Shown: in pieces, positions 11,275-23,820 of the stretch | Numbering within the stretch: position 1 is the stretch's first letter | How the letters are laid out: every line of letters starts with the position of its first letter | Assembly: GCA_000711775.1 (NCBI GenBank) | Contig: ARYC01000359.1 | Span: 95,772-159,771, forward strand | Direction of reading: 5' to 3' | Source: Oxytricha trifallax | Taxonomy: Eukaryota; Ciliophora; Spirotrichea; Sporadotrichida; Oxytrichidae | Length of the DNA: 64,000 bases | The notes under the pieces: model-generated | Database searches by the model: none | The model's input: the letters and a program-made list of their open reading frames with translations, nothing else | Told to the model about the DNA's origin: nothing | Translations under genes and position numbers: made by a program

Positions 11275-13826
11275 ATGGCAGCAGATTTTATAAACACGCA
11301 TTTAAATCAAACTATAGGCATTTAGAGAAATCTTATGCTAGATTAGCTTTAAAATGAAGAAGGTTAATAGGAGATTTAAGTAGTAAGCTAAAAATGGGAT
11401 AATTTTTAGATTTATGAAAGAAATCTATACACATACAAATACCCTCTTCCAACTCTTAAATCTTAATTAAGCACCACAATTGCTTCGAAGATTCAAATTC
11501 AAACAAAAATTACAAGCATATTGAGTTTGATTTGCAAATTTATGTTAATGGTTCTTATGGTTCCATCAGTTTCAGGCAATTAAGATTTAGATAAAACTAG
11601 TACTTAGACAACTTCTAAAAGTGGCTAAATTTAAGATGATACTAAGATTGAAAATTTCGAGTAAGAAGCATCAATTTTGTTAAATCAAGGAATGTTTAAA
11701 TCTACAAACAATTCAACTCAAAATGCTTTCAGCTAAGCGCTAAATTACAAAGAAATCGTGTCTCTAAATATGCAGCTTAAAAGCAAGTCAATAATTGGAT
11801 TACTTTTCATGATAGCCTTGTTTATAGTAGTATTCAGATTTGCAAGTCGAAGAAGTGATTCCATGAAGAAAAAGCTGCCTAAAACACTGTCTTTATTTTG
11901 GTTCTTTAGTACTATATAGCTATATTTAGATTTGAACTTCCTCTAAATTGACAAGAAACCCTATGCCAAATCTTTGTTGATAGGTATTTCTCCTATTGAT
12001 CACAGTACGAACTACATACCTGAAGTGCTTCATTTGCTACTGTTTCTAATATGCTTATTTTACTTCTTTTCACTTATCTTCAGGTTTCATGAACTTTAGG
12101 GAAGAGAAGAAGTTGAGGAGATTATTGAACAGATGCAGCATTAACTTGAAAATTAGAGGCGTATTGAGTAAGGTTTGGCGCCTAATTAACAAGCACCTCA
12201 AATAACTAATGCAAACGCTAACATGGAGGGAGTTGAAAATAATGGCAGATAACAGGAGATTGGCGGTTTGGTATCTCAATCATTAATTCAAGTCAATGGT
12301 CTAACATGGAGATCATCTCTTGAATTCTATCATTCATTATAAATGTATTACTTTTGGACTTTTTACTTTTAATTAAAAATTAATTTTGATAATTTATGCG
12401 TTCTCATGTTTATACTGTTCCTAACCTTCGTAAAACTACTCATGCTTCACAATGGTATCTTATTCGTGAGACTGACTTCTTTCTCAATCAACACACTTGA
12501 TAACCTGGAAATGTTCACTAATTCACCAAGAATCTTGGCTCTTTTTACTGTATCTTTCTTAGCTTTTAGTTAATTTGTGGGTAGAACAAGTACAGACAAG
12601 CAGCAGTATTTCTTCCAGAAAATAATTCCATTTTTCATAGTAGTCATTCACTCAGCAACTTTGTTACTTAAGCGCAATCTGATATTTACCTATGATGATA
12701 TATTTTGTGCAATTATCTTCTTGACATCTCTGTCGTTGTATTATACTTATGAGTCTCCTGATGCCATGAGGAACAGCAGACATGCAAATCCGTTCTTACA
12801 CTATAACAATGGACAAAACCTAGCCCTTGATGGAAGCAACATTCTTGGTTAAAATTAGACTAAAAACATAATTCAAAACAGTTTGGGTGGTGAACCCTCT
12901 ACAACAAGAATCAATGTGGCTTAACTCGCCAATGATGAAAGACTGAAACTTCTGCTTAAGAACACTTCAGCAGCCTAATTAGTGAAGATTCTAGAAAACT
13001 CCAATGCTGAATTGGCAAATTCTATTACTAAGGAGGAAGTTAAATTGAGAAAAGCCTTAATTGAAGAAGAATTGAGAAAGCGCAGAGAAGAACACGAGGA
13101 GTATCTAAGACAGAAAAAAATTATGATGAATCAAAGATCAAGTGCCAGATATCACAGTGACCAAGGAGAATCAGACGAGTATGATGATGGTGATGGACAG
13201 ATGATAAATGATGAACTTGATGAAGATGATTATGAATCATCAGATGATAACCTTGCTCAAGCCCAACATCAACAGATGATGAGTGGAAACACTGGAAATC
13301 TTTTCAGTCCAAGTGACAACTAGATGTTAATGGACTACATTAAAAAAACTGTAGACAAGAAATATGACGCCTTTGCACAATTTAACGAGGGAGGTGGCCA
13401 CGATTTCTATGGAATGTCAAAGCAAGAAGCCTAACAGAAGTTCCAATAACTACTCCTACAGTAGCTAAACCAACAATTAAACGAAGAAACCAAGAAGATC
13501 TTGAACTTGAAGGGTTTGTAATTTGGTCAACAGATAACCCCATAGGAGCAAGAATTGATGCAGAAATTTGGATTCTTAGCAGCTGGTCAAACAATAGCTT
13601 CTTAACAGCAAAGATTGAAGCAAACACAGATGAAATAGACAACAACTCAGGGTGGTTAAGGTTAGCAGACAAATAATGCTTCTGCACCTACTGCTGAAAA
13701 TAACAGCAAGAAGGGAGGTACTAAAATAATTTATATATATATAATATAATAACAAAAATATGTACTGCTCATAAGATACCAACCAAAGCACCATCAGGCA
13801 GACCAAATCAAAGAAAGAGAAGATGA
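11275..13826 (+). CDS. multipass membrane protein with charged C-terminal tail; unknown family
   Basis: Predicted 833 aa, no intron, one 50-bp IES close to the end. Hydrophobic segments are visible near residues 80-100 (SILSLICKFMLMVLMV), 180-200 (IIGLLFMIALFIVVF), 250-275 (HLLLFLICLFYFFSLIF) and four or five more between about 350 and 490, giving roughly seven or eight membrane spans. The C-terminal third is cytosolic-looking: a K/E/R coiled coil (EEELRKRREEHEEYLRQKK), an acidic run (DEYDDGDG), Q-rich repeats, then a basic end (RPNQRKRR). No conserved transporter or channel signature was identified. An ER or ciliary membrane protein is possible but unproven. Start chosen as the first ATG after a stretch rich in non-coding AT. 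Confidence 0.72.
13726..13778. other. IES, 50 bp, pointer ATA
   Basis: ATA at 13726-13728 and 13776-13778 flanks an AT-rich insert with (TA)n. Joining turns GGTK-I + PTKAPSGRPNQRKRR into one frame ending TGA at 13824-13826; without it the frame runs into AT-rich filler. The 3-bp pointer is weak evidence by itself, but the basic tail and the exact multiple of three support it. Confidence 0.6.
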
Positions 13827-14008
13827 AATAAAAAACCAATGAAAACAAGTTTGAATTAATAAATAGAAAGGTTATCATTTGTTTATAAAAAGAAATTCGA
13901 ATCAATTAAATCATTATAAAAAAAACTATTCTAAAATTATGACAACAATTTCTATATATAAGGAATAATAATTTATGATAAATAAAGAATAAACTCATTA
14001 ATTAATCA

Positions 14009-14988
14009 TAAGGTAGAATTTTCTGATTGATCTGCGATTTTAATAATAAATACAGATATAGATATATATACTTGCTTAATTACTAGGTAAATCAGCGATA
14101 ATAAGCTTTATTGAGTACAAATTGCTTAAACATCTCCCATTTTTTACAAATTTGTCCTTTTTATTGACTCTTTTGTTGATCTATTTCCTGTGTAACTGCT
14201 AGTATTTCAACAGAGATAACTACTTTCATAAATCTCTTTGTAGACTAGTTGGAGATCACAAATTCTGTAGGATTATTTGCAAAAGTCACTTATATTTACA
14301 AAATGCGGAGTCAGAGTGGTCCTGTTAATGCAGCTAAAACGTAATTGCTAAAATACAATTGCTTAGGAACTTTTAATTATTAATTTTTAATTTATTAATT
14401 TAAATATAGCTGTTATTAACTATAGTAATTAGGACACATTAAAACTTTTTAAGTTTTAATCTAGAATGAATTATTATTTTTTAAAAGAGATTAATTTATA
14501 GAGAAATGTTATTTGTGGAAACTTATTAAATTTTACATTTAAAATAGTTAATTTGTAAAAAGTCCTAATTACTATAGTTAATAACAGCTATATTTAAATT
14601 AATAAATTAAAAATTAATAATTAAAAGTTCCTAAGCAATTGTATTTTAGCAATTACGTTTTAGCTGCATTAACAGGACCACTCTGACTCCGCATTTTGTA
14701 AATATAAGTGACTTTTGCAAATAATCCTACAGAATTTGTGATCTCCAACTAGTCTACAAAGAGATTTATGAAAGTAGTTATCTCTGTTGAAATACTAGCA
14801 GTTACACAGGAAATAGATCAACAAAAGAGTCAATAAAAAGGACAAATTTGTAAAAAATGGGAGATGTTTAAGCAATTTGTACTCAATAAAGCTTATTATC
14901 GCTGATTTACCTAGTAATTAAGCAAGTATATATATCTATATCTGTATTTATTATTAAAATCGCAGATCAATCAGAAAATTCTACCTTA
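14009..14988. mobile_element. foldback element 2 (427-bp arms)
   Basis: Inverted arms 14009-14435 and 14562-14988, essentially identical, separated by about 126 bp of AT-rich spacer. Outer ends are TAAGGTAG and CTACCTTA. No ORF and no similarity that I can see to foldback 1 or 3. No convincing target duplication was found. It lies between two convergent genes, in the 3' intergenic space. Confidence 0.85.
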
Positions 14989-15399
14989 ACTTATGTTGTT
15001 CCTTAATTCTAAAAATCAAGAGTCTCAGACTTAATATCGATCATGAATTTTTAAAAATAAAAATTATTATTTATCAAATTTAAACAGAAAATATATTCAT
15101 TATGATTAATTTACCTGAAAACAATAATAGATACTATATATGTTAAGTAAGTTATATTATTTTCATATAAAACAAGCAATTATCGTTATAAATAATAATT
15201 TTTTATAGAATTGCAATAGACACTGATATTCAATATAAAATAGCTTGAAAATAATTAATTTATATTACAAATAGAGGAAATATTATTAGCGACTAAAACA
15301 AAGAGAGGAGACACCTACGTTATTTAGATTTTCTCGAAAATAATTATAATCTCTAATTATATGATATATCTAAGGCTCATAAAAACTTGTTCGCTTAAA
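14989..15399. other. AT-rich intergenic stretch
   Basis: Between foldback 2 and the end of the CFAP97-like gene. I see no ORF with protein-like composition, repeat or RNA gene here. Confidence 0.5.
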
Positions 15400-16987
15400 T
15401 CAATTCATTTTAGAAAATGATAAATAAAATAGAATTGCAAATAATAAATATAAACGCAGTTTATATTAGGGGGGAATTATTTATAATTAAGCAAACATTT
15501 TTTCGCAGTTTTATATTTATATTGATACATATACTTAAAACTATTAAATTAATGCCAGTTATTCTGTATTTTTTATTTATTATTTCCAAATGTTTTGTAT
15601 TTTATCAATAATGCTTATTTATGGAATTGACATGATATTGCGACTGTCCTCCACACTTCCATCAGTCGTAGTAAATTAGTTCCTTTCATTTATTCCATTG
15701 TCTATTTAATTTAAATTTTGTGTTTTCTGTGATATTATTTATGAATTATAGCTTTCTGAGACCTCATTATGATAATTTTGATGTCTTTATTGGATTTATT
15801 AATTGTCTTTGCTTTGTCTTGATTCTATTACAGTTTACAAAGGCAGTCCAGAATTATTAAAACTGTTATTTACATAGTTATTTATATTCAAATTAGCTAT
15901 ATGATTATAGTTTTATTGCTGGTAAATTTATTAATTATTTTGAGTATACTATTGGTTATGCTATTAGAATGAAGTATTGGGTTAACTTGTTGGTAAATTA
16001 GAGATAGTGTTACTAAAATTGAAGTTTTGATTGTTGCTAATATTTATATACTTGAGCTACTGTGGAGAAATTTGCCTCTCTCCATTTGAGCTGTGCACAC
16101 TCTAATTTTACAAGCTGTGATTGTTTATGCTTCGATTGTGTTGTTCCTGAATAGACTATTACTGTAATGAATCTTATTATAACTTAATCTAGAAATGTGT
16201 GCGCTTTAAATGCCTAGAGTAATTTGACACTCTATTCCACCAATCATTGTCTATCTTCTTCTTGTCAAGCGTGGATTTAACATTTATAATGTTCTGAATC
16301 ATTCTCTCGTTTTCGAAGGCAATTCTCCTGATTTCTTCTCTCTTTTTTGAAGTTAGGCGCTTCTGCTAGAGTTGAAAGAAATTGGAGTGGGTTTAAGTGA
16401 ATTAGCGGGAAGGATCATCAGAGTATATTTTATTGGGAGTTACTTTAAACTATTTCAAATTAGTTAAATTGTATTTAATGTAACTTTTAGACTTTATTGG
16501 GGGTGGACACATTCATGTTATTTGAGGAACTATCTGTGGGAGACTGCTAAAGGCCAAAGTTTTAAATAAAATATTAATAACTTTATCTTTAAATTTCTCT
16601 GCTACGGACTCATATTGCCAGATGTAGAATTAATCTAATTGAGTTCATTTCTAAATCTATTGCCTTTATTCATATTATAACTGCCAGTGCTGACATTTCT
16701 TTTTTACTTAAAATTATATAAATTATTGTTGTTATGAGACAGAGGTGAATTGTTTCTATCTAATGATAATTAATGACTATTATTTAAAAGTGTTGAGTAT
16801 TACTGCGATTACTCATTAGATATAAAGTTTTATCTTCTGCTGAAGAATGATCCTTCTTTTATTTTTTGTAATTTTTATTTGTGATTTGCGAAATCTCTAG
16901 AAAAGGGATTTATTTAACGAGAAATGGTTACTTTAAATTCTCATGCACATCTGAAATATTTTTCGTGAAGTATGACGTTCCTCTCAT
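15400..16987 (-). CDS. CFAP97/hemingway-like ciliary protein; two IESs
   Basis: Predicted 477 aa after removing one intron (16897-16931) and two IESs (55 and 64 bp); the sum is an exact multiple of three. Start ATG at 16987 (MRGTSYFTKNISDVHENLK). The N-terminal half is S/N/Q-rich. The conserved block is KREEIRRIAFENERMIQNI followed by INVKSTLDKKKIDNDWW and a K/R-rich tail, matching the pattern of the KIAA1430/CFAP97 (hemingway) domain, in which an ENxxLLxxI helix binds axonemal components. Family members are needed for cilia or flagella assembly or motility. The C-terminal 200 residues are Q/N-rich, and the frame stays open to TGA 15402-15400, so the true protein end could be upstream. The transporter gene lies 126 bp upstream in the same orientation. 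Confidence 0.7.
16429..16501. other. IES, 64 bp, pointer TTTATTGGG (CCCAATAAA on coding strand)
   Basis: A 9-bp direct repeat at 16429-16437 and 16493-16501. Coding on the two sides is in different frames; fusion at one copy gives MNVSTPNK-IYSDDPSR in one frame. This is the strongest-looking pointer in the gene because of its length. Confidence 0.88.
16544..16604. other. IES, 55 bp, pointer CTGCTA (TAGCAG on coding strand)
   Basis: Direct repeats at 16544-16549 and 16599-16604 flank an AT-rich insert. Joining gives GNMSPQQ-SPTDSSSN in a single frame; unspliced, the downstream coding is in another frame. No GT-AG intron fits the phase. Confidence 0.85.
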
Positions 16988-17112
16988 TTTATTATTTTAT
17001 TAAAAACACACTAAAATTCACTATATTAATTACGTTTACAGATAATACACACAAAATTAAAGAGTTTAATAATCCTTAAATTACTGTAATTTACAATTTT
17101 ATTATAATTAAG

Positions 17113-18560
17113 TCACTTGAATATTGGTTGAAATGCTAAGAGACTTATTAATGATCCAGAAGCTATGCCTAAATTTAGCATTACCGATATAACATAGCCA
17201 CCATACTCTTTCTCCTTATTCTTAAGTCTTGCATGAAAGCTACTGCTAGCAGCCACACTAAACAGTCCTCCGCTTAATCCAACTAAAAATGAATTTAATA
17301 TAACCATAGCTGGATGAGACCATATTTCAGAATTCTTCAATCCAATCAAAAATGTTGTAGCAATTATTATACCTCTAGATAGGCAGGTTAATACTAGATA
17401 GATCCGAGAATATGATGATTTTAATCTGCTTAAAGTTCTACCAACTAAATTTCCCAAGTTAAAACCTAGGTTTATCATGAACAAGTCCCACTATCTGAGC
17501 TCAAACAGAGAGAATTTCTTTTGGAATAATATACCAGGATAGAGCATATATGATATTAGAAAATTCAAAAATAGAACGAGACTTTCAAGCCAAATCTTCT
17601 ACATTAATCCAAGATAAAAATACAACCTTCCCGGATTTTGAGATTTCGCTTGTTTTAATTTATAATGATCAGTCATTGAACCTTGTCTAATCATAGTTTT
17701 GATATAGTTTTCCTATTATACTAAGGATATCGTTTCTATCTATCTTTTCTTGATGAAAAACTGCACATAATCTGATCTGAGGAAATACTATAGAAAAGTC
17801 TTAAATAAACTTTATTAATTTACAGGTAATGATATTAAGCTAATTGTAAGAATGACTGTAGTAATTGTGAAGTACATAATTGTCCCTTTAAATAAAGACG
17901 AGTCATCAGTAGCATCAAATATCAATAAACATATCATTCTGATTATTAAAGTTATTATCGCACTCATAGCTTATCCCTAGAGCATTGAACCTGTGAATAC
18001 TGGCTCTAAAACAGCTGCTAACCCCAAATTTAATGCCATCATTAGACCCAAACAGATTCCTTTAAAAACATGATTATGATATTAAGTTTACAACTTACCA
18101 AGTAAGGTTAATATGACAATTGATAGAATCCAAGCTGTGTCTTAAGAAGTATATTCAGTAATAAATGGGAATACTATCATCAATATTATTATTGGTATAT
18201 ATGCAGCTATAAACTTGATTTTATATGAAAGAGAGTTCATAAACATAAACCCTATCCATATGCCGAAAAGCTGAGTAAAACTCACAACTAAATTAAACAC
18301 ATATTCTGGGTGGTAATCGCTCAACTATATATTGTTTTAAATCAAAATAGTATTACTTTTATGATAAAATAGTCCATATCAATCAATATAGCTCCAACTG
18401 GAAGTAAAGTACAAATGCCATATAAGAAATTCAATCACAGTAAATACTTATGCTACTGAGGAGTTAATGAACTCATTACATTATTATCTGAATTTTATCG
18501 AATTAGAGTTTATTGTTAGGTTTAATCTGCATCAATATTTTCAGATTACTTCAGTGACAT
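17113..18560 (-). CDS. equilibrative nucleoside transporter (SLC29/ENT family), one in-frame TGA
   Basis: Reads as 458 codons after removing two introns (32 nt after codon ~62, donor GTAATA; 39 nt, donor GTAAGT). TM1 carries the ENT signature YGICTLLP followed by DMDYF, and the C-terminal half has LGFNLGNLVGRTLSR and a glycine-rich TM (ILNSFLVGLSGGLFS) typical of the family; about ten or eleven hydrophobic segments are present. ENTs move nucleosides or nucleobases by facilitated diffusion. Oddity: codon ~41 is TGA (18437-18435), in TM1 just before the LNFLYG segment. Options: UGA read as Trp, a real nonsense mutation, a sequence error, or a missed tiny IES. A 15-bp ATTT-flanked deletion would remove it but would shorten TM1. 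Neighbours on both sides are transcribed in the same direction. Confidence 0.78.
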
Positions 18561-18663
18561 TTTACAAATTATTAATTAATTAGCAATATCATTATGAATC
18601 TTATTATAATTAAATTAATTTTTATATTATTAATGCTTATAATTACTTCATTAACTATACTAA

Positions 18664-20852
18664 TCATTACTTAGGCATAGCACCCATTAATTGCTTGAGT
18701 TTACCACCAGCAAGGAGACATTTGAGCATGTCAGTATCCAAATCATTTGCAACAGCATACATAGCCAACTCCATCTTCCTGTCCCCAATATTCTTAGTGA
18801 TCTAATCTCTCTACAATTATGGAATATCCTCTTTCTATTAGAAATACTTTTGTAAATTGTCAAACATAGCAGTGAGTTCTGGCTTATGCTTCAAATTCTT
18901 GAAGACATCTTAAGATTTTATTTCTCTGCCAGTGATAGTTATAAATTCGTGAATGATTAAAGGGGATTTTAAAAACTTGTTTACGAGTAATTAGTCCTTC
19001 ATAAAATTGATAAGATAATTTATCTTAAAACCAGCTTCATCTTCAAGAGTGTGAGAGTTAGATTTATTTTTATCATGCTTTCTTAGTTTCAAAAGTATCT
19101 GGCCGAGGTTTGCAAATTTTACAGATTCTTACTATGACAAATTTAGCCAGAGCTAATAGTCTTCCATTTAAACTTTATCATAAATCATTTTGTCTTTCAG
19201 TCTGTCTAATCTAATCATAAGTGTAGGGTGTGCAACTGCGCAATAGTACAGCATGTTATATTTAATGAGGTGGTCATTAAGTGGGAAGCACACTACTTTT
19301 AAATCTCTACGCTCCCCATAGATTTGGACATTACACCCTAATATTTCTATGTCCTTATTCAATAGCATATAATGCGCTTATGTTTATAGTCTACTTGGTA
19401 ATGAAATGTCATCTGCATCCATTCTTGCAATAAACTCAACACTTTCTATTTGTTTGGCTTTTTATATTGAGTAATTAAGAGCTGAAGCTATTCCCTAGTT
19501 TTCTTGTTGTTCATAGTAATGAATTCTACCATCTTCTTTTTAGTGTTGCTTGATAATTGTAGCAACATCAGGATTTGTAGAACCATCATTCACAATAATG
19601 AACACAAAGTTCTTATAAGTCTGATTTAAGATACTCTTTATAGCTTCACCTAGATACATAGCATCATTATAGACACTCATTATAACTGCAACTTTTGGAT
19701 TTTAAAGGGTTTGTTCTACTTTAGGATATAAGACAAAGTCACCGATGTGAACTGAGTTGAATTGTTAAACTGCATAATAGTTTTCAATGTCAAGACAATC
19801 TTAATCTAATAAATATATAAATTATCACCATTAAGTAAGCTTTAATTAAGATAGTCAAGTACATCTTCCTCTTCTTTATTTTTATCAGCCATTTTACTTT
19901 CTTCATCTTACTTTCCTACTTTGAATTAATAAACTGGTGTCTGATAAACATCTTGAACTTTATTGATAGTAATAACAGTCATTACTGGGTTATTGAGACA
20001 CATGCAATACTACTAATCCATGCATAATTTCTACCTTTTAATGACAACATTGCCAATGTACTCGAAACTATTTGGCTTAAGTATCTTATTTCTTTCTTTC
20101 TCGTCTGCCAAATTCAATATACCGTCCACAACATCAATCACAGATTCTAATCTATAGAGAGATCCGCAGAAGTCAAATGGGTAATTCCAGTCCATTTCAC
20201 TTTCACTTCTTCTGTACTTTAAGAATCTAAGATGAGTCTAGTCTATCACCTGAAATTTCGGCATGTTGGAAATCAGTTTATCTTGAGTATGCGAGTAAAC
20301 TATGCCTGGGTAGAGCTTTAAATGTACAGCATAGATCTGATGGTCTGAGTACAACTTGAACAAAATATCTGTGAGTTTGAATTCTCTGAAGAATATCATG
20401 TCATCTACCATAAATGAGAAAAAGTTCACGATGTTGTTATTACTGCTGAATTACAAGGATTCGGGAATGCTCTCGTAGATAACATTCTTTAATTATGAAA
20501 GAGTATCTTCCTCTTTAATGAAGTTCACTTTACTTTAGTATTCTTCAATTACTTTATTGTAAAGGGGTTGGTATATTGATTAATCTGAATATGTGTAAAG
20601 AACAAAAATAGCCACATTCAGTTGGATGTTGAAATACTCAGGCAACTGCAGATATGTCACTCCATCATCTGTAAATATTTGAGAATTTTCTGAAACTCCA
20701 TACTTTAATAGAGTCTTTAGCAGTTGCTACAATTGAAAAGGTCTGTCTTTAGAGTATACTAAAACTTTCAAATAGAAATGCATGTGAGTTTGAGTGTTAT
20801 TTGTTGCATATTCAGACAGTGAGTTTGATGAACCAACTGGCTTTCTCTCCAT
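18664..20852 (-). CDS. two-domain glycosyltransferase (C-terminal GT2 family)
   Basis: Predicted 721 aa with one 23-nt intron (19806-19828). The C-terminal domain starts VAVIMSVYNDAMYLGEAI and contains VNDGS and RMDADD, the nucleotide-sugar and metal-binding aspartates of GT-A fold family 2 enzymes. It ends with an all-helical K/L-rich tail. The N-terminal 330 residues look like a second GT-A-like module: LVYSKDRPFQLQQLL at the start, FFSFMVDDMIFF as a possible DXD-type motif, and a DWNYPFDFCGSLYR block. No signal peptide or membrane segment is evident, so cytosolic action or peripheral membrane association is likely. Acceptor and sugar donor cannot be told. The stop lies 104 bp upstream of the transporter gene. 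Confidence 0.8.
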
Positions 20853-20970
20853 CTTATAATTTTTATTTTAAATTATCCAGATATATCATTTGATATAATA
20901 ATACTATGAAAGAGCATGGATTACAAATATATGAGTTATAGCAATTTGTAAATTAAAATCTGAATAAAAT

Positions 20971-23154
20971 ATGAGAAAAGAAGATAAAGTTTTCACAAAG
21001 TCCTTTAATCAATACTCTCCGATACAAACAATTAATAATGGCAATGGTGATAAAGACGACTTACTGAGATCTAATTCTAGTTAATATAAAGTTTTTAAAC
21101 TGGGTCCTGAAGGGCCAGAAGAAATAAACTTCGTAGAGTGGGCTAGTGATTTAAATAGAAATCACCCAATTGCGAAACAATATTAAGCTTAGAGAAAGAA
21201 TTTTTTTGATTAGATCAGGAAGGAAAGAGCTGCGATATAAGTCAAAATTAATTAGGGTATTAAGACACCCTCTAATGTTGAAAGTACATCAAGAGCACTT
21301 TCAACCAGTCATTCAAGAGGTATAAATATATTAACAAAAAATTAATGTGATTTGCTAAAATTATTTTAATAAAAGCGATAGAATAACACCAAATAGCAAT
21401 TAAAACTTAAAAACCTTTTTTTGTAAACAATGCATGGGGTTTTAGAAATAAAATAATGTAATATTAATAATAAATTTAATATTTATAATATTAACTATTA
21501 AAATAGTTATCAAAATATTTTAGCATTAAAATTATCTTTTAAAGATAAAAATATCGCATAATACATATAATAAACAATATATTACTTATGAGACAGTAAA
21601 ATTGTTTTTTTAATTTTGTCAAGTTATATATTTTAAATAGTAGATATTTTATATATTCAATATTATTAGCAAGAATTTAAAAATGTTTAAATAGATATAT
21701 CATAAAATTAATTATAGTAATTATACACTATAATTTTAGTGATACCAGTTTATTCTTTTAATTAAAATATTTGTATAACTTTAATCAATTCTATATAAAT
21801 AAGTGCAAGTTCTTGAATATATTTATGTTTTTAGGGTATAAATAAAATTTCAAGGAATTACTTTTCTCCATTGATAAGGTTGCAGACCACCTCTACTAAT
21901 TTCAACACTAGAAATTAAACTACGTTAAGAAAGGGCTTTAACATAAAACTAGAATCAACCACAACTGATGCAAGTCCAATTCAGCTGTTTAAAACTCAAT
22001 CTACTTTTAAATCAGCTATTCATTAGAATAATTAAGGGTTTATTGCCAATTTAGAGTAACCAGGATTTACACCTTTAGAATAGCAATCCAATTACACTTC
22101 CTTAAGACGTTTTAATAAATTATCCCAAGGAGATACAAGATCCCTGCTTAACAAATCATGCTTAAAAAATTTAAAATCAGAGAATCCACTTACAAATAAC
22201 TTCGATATTTCAAAGTCAAAGTTAGTCTCTTAAGTCAGGAAACACTTGAATCTAGTGTCTCACTTCAATAACTATGAAAATAAATTCTTAGACTCAAAAG
22301 ATGCTGCTCAATTTCAAACTTAAAATCCAATTAATGTATACTATCAAATAGCGTAAAATCCTGATTATTGTTTCAATCCATCAGAAATACTGCAACCTGC
22401 TAGCAAGATTGACGTTTAGTAGTTACGAGAAAACTATAAAACCAGTTGTCATACAGATTCAAGAGCAGCAAGATTTGAAAAGAGCGATTATGAGCCAATA
22501 ATGCAACCTATGACCAGTTATTAAGGTAAAAGAAAGCAAATTGTACTTGAAAAACAAAAGAGAAGCATAAGTATGATGAGTTAATACGAAGACTAAGTCA
22601 GGAAAGATATTTAAATACAATAAAAAGCAAATGATAATAAAGCAACTGTAAATCTCAGAAAGAGCTAGGAAAGTATTATGACTAAAAGCACTCTTAAAAA
22701 CAATTAAAGTGTGATGAGTTTTAAGCCAAGATAATCAATATCATCAATATCAAAATTATCAAGAAATGTCCTAAAAAAGCATAATTAAAGCGTTTCAACC
22801 ACACAGTAACCTAAAACTCATAATGAATCCATCAATGATTTTAAGACTGAAGAGCCTGAATTTCCACTAACAGGATATAACTACAAACGATATTTTAACG
22901 AAGGTTCCTTGTTAATGAATGTAACAATGAGTGCACATAAAATAAACAATATGCTGGAGTTGATGGATAAGAATATGATTGAAAAGCGACAGTAAATGCA
23001 CAGATTCAAGTATGATGTGCTCATCAATAGCAGTAAAAAAGTTAATGAGAGAAATAGAGTGATTGAGAGATTAAAGGTGAGAGTTAGGACACCAGATATA
23101 ACTAGTAATAATATCAAAATCAAAGGAAAGCTCGTAAAATAAAGGGATGAGTGA
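20971..23154 (+). CDS. unknown S/K/Q-rich basic protein; one 516-bp IES
   Basis: Predicted 555 aa in two coding segments (20971-21318 and 21835-23154) joined across an IES with a 10-bp pointer. The protein is polar, rich in S, N, K and Q, with scattered LTG/KRYF motifs and a C-terminal helical region (MLELMDKNMIEKRQQMHRF) ending in RVRTPDITSNNIK. No conserved domain recognised; composition suggests a cytoskeletal or ciliary structural protein. The gene is convergent with the FHIT-like gene (82-bp gap) and divergent from the glycosyltransferase gene (118-bp gap). Confidence 0.7.
21319..21844. other. IES, 516 bp, pointer GGTATAAATA
   Basis: A 10-bp direct repeat at 21319-21328 and 21835-21844. 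The insert is more AT-rich than the flanking coding sequence, with no protein-like frame. Joining gives SHSRGIN-KISRNYFSPL. Longest pointer in the window. An intron reading is unlikely at this length because other introns are 22-47 nt. Confidence 0.88.
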
Positions 23155-23235
23155 ATAAATTAGTAAATAACCATTGTAAATATAGTGAAGTAAAATTGTT
23201 AAATTCTATAAGTGTTAATACAGTAATAAAAATTA

Positions 23236-23820
23236 TCAGAAATTGAAGCTGGGATCAGTGAATCTTTCTTCAGGTACGAGTTCATTTAGTTTTCTTTTGA
23301 AAAAAGCAGCATCTTCTGCCAATTAAGCATTAGTTGAATTATCTTCTGCAAGCGTCTTTAAGAAACTATTGTGATACATTAGTTGAATGAATTGTATGCT
23401 TACTTTTCATCAAATTTTTCAATTAATGGGTATATATCGTCATTATTCTTGAAATCTCCCTTGAATCTGGGTATTATATGCACATGCAAGTGATTAATCA
23501 TTTGACCTGCTCCCTGTCCTTCCTGTATCGACACTGTGGATGAGTCTGTTTAGTAGTAGTCTTATAAGAATCTAGTAAGCAATTGTACTGTCAAGGAAAT
23601 TTCAAACAGATCTTTAGTATCAAGATCTCTGTATCTAGCTATTGCGTTACGAGGACAGACCAAAACATCTAAATGAAAAGGATTACAATATAATTAATGG
23701 GTGCTTACGCCCTTTTGCTATTGGATTGTGAACAACCATAGCGAAGACACCTCCTCTGCTAAAGAATAGATAGTTTGGATTAATGGTAATAGTCCCAAAC
23801 TTAATTGAAGTTGATGCCAT
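23236..23820 (-). CDS. FHIT: FHIT-like HIT-family dinucleoside polyphosphate hydrolase
   Basis: Predicted 168 aa after two introns (23669-23708 and 23366-23403). It aligns end to end with the Fhit pattern: N-terminal FGTITINPNYLFF, NPIAKGHVLVCPRN, then SIQEGQGAGQMINHLHVHII with the HxHxH catalytic triad, and PRFKGDFKNNDDIY. Fhit hydrolyses Ap3A to AMP and ADP using the middle histidine of the triad as nucleophile. Both introns join exactly in frame (the first rebuilds the His of GHVLV). The C-terminus FFKRKLNELVPEERF is longer than the catalytic core but within the family's range. Nothing odd; no IES. Confidence 0.93.

Noticed and set aside
13382-13905. Minus-strand ORFs of 101 and 109 aa
   Set aside because: Antisense to the Q-rich tail of the membrane protein; low-complexity shadows.
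18423-18452. 15-bp ATTT-flanked micro-IES removing the ENT TGA
   Set aside because: It would delete five residues from TM1 and shorten the usual spacing from the Tyr to the GxxTLLP motif.
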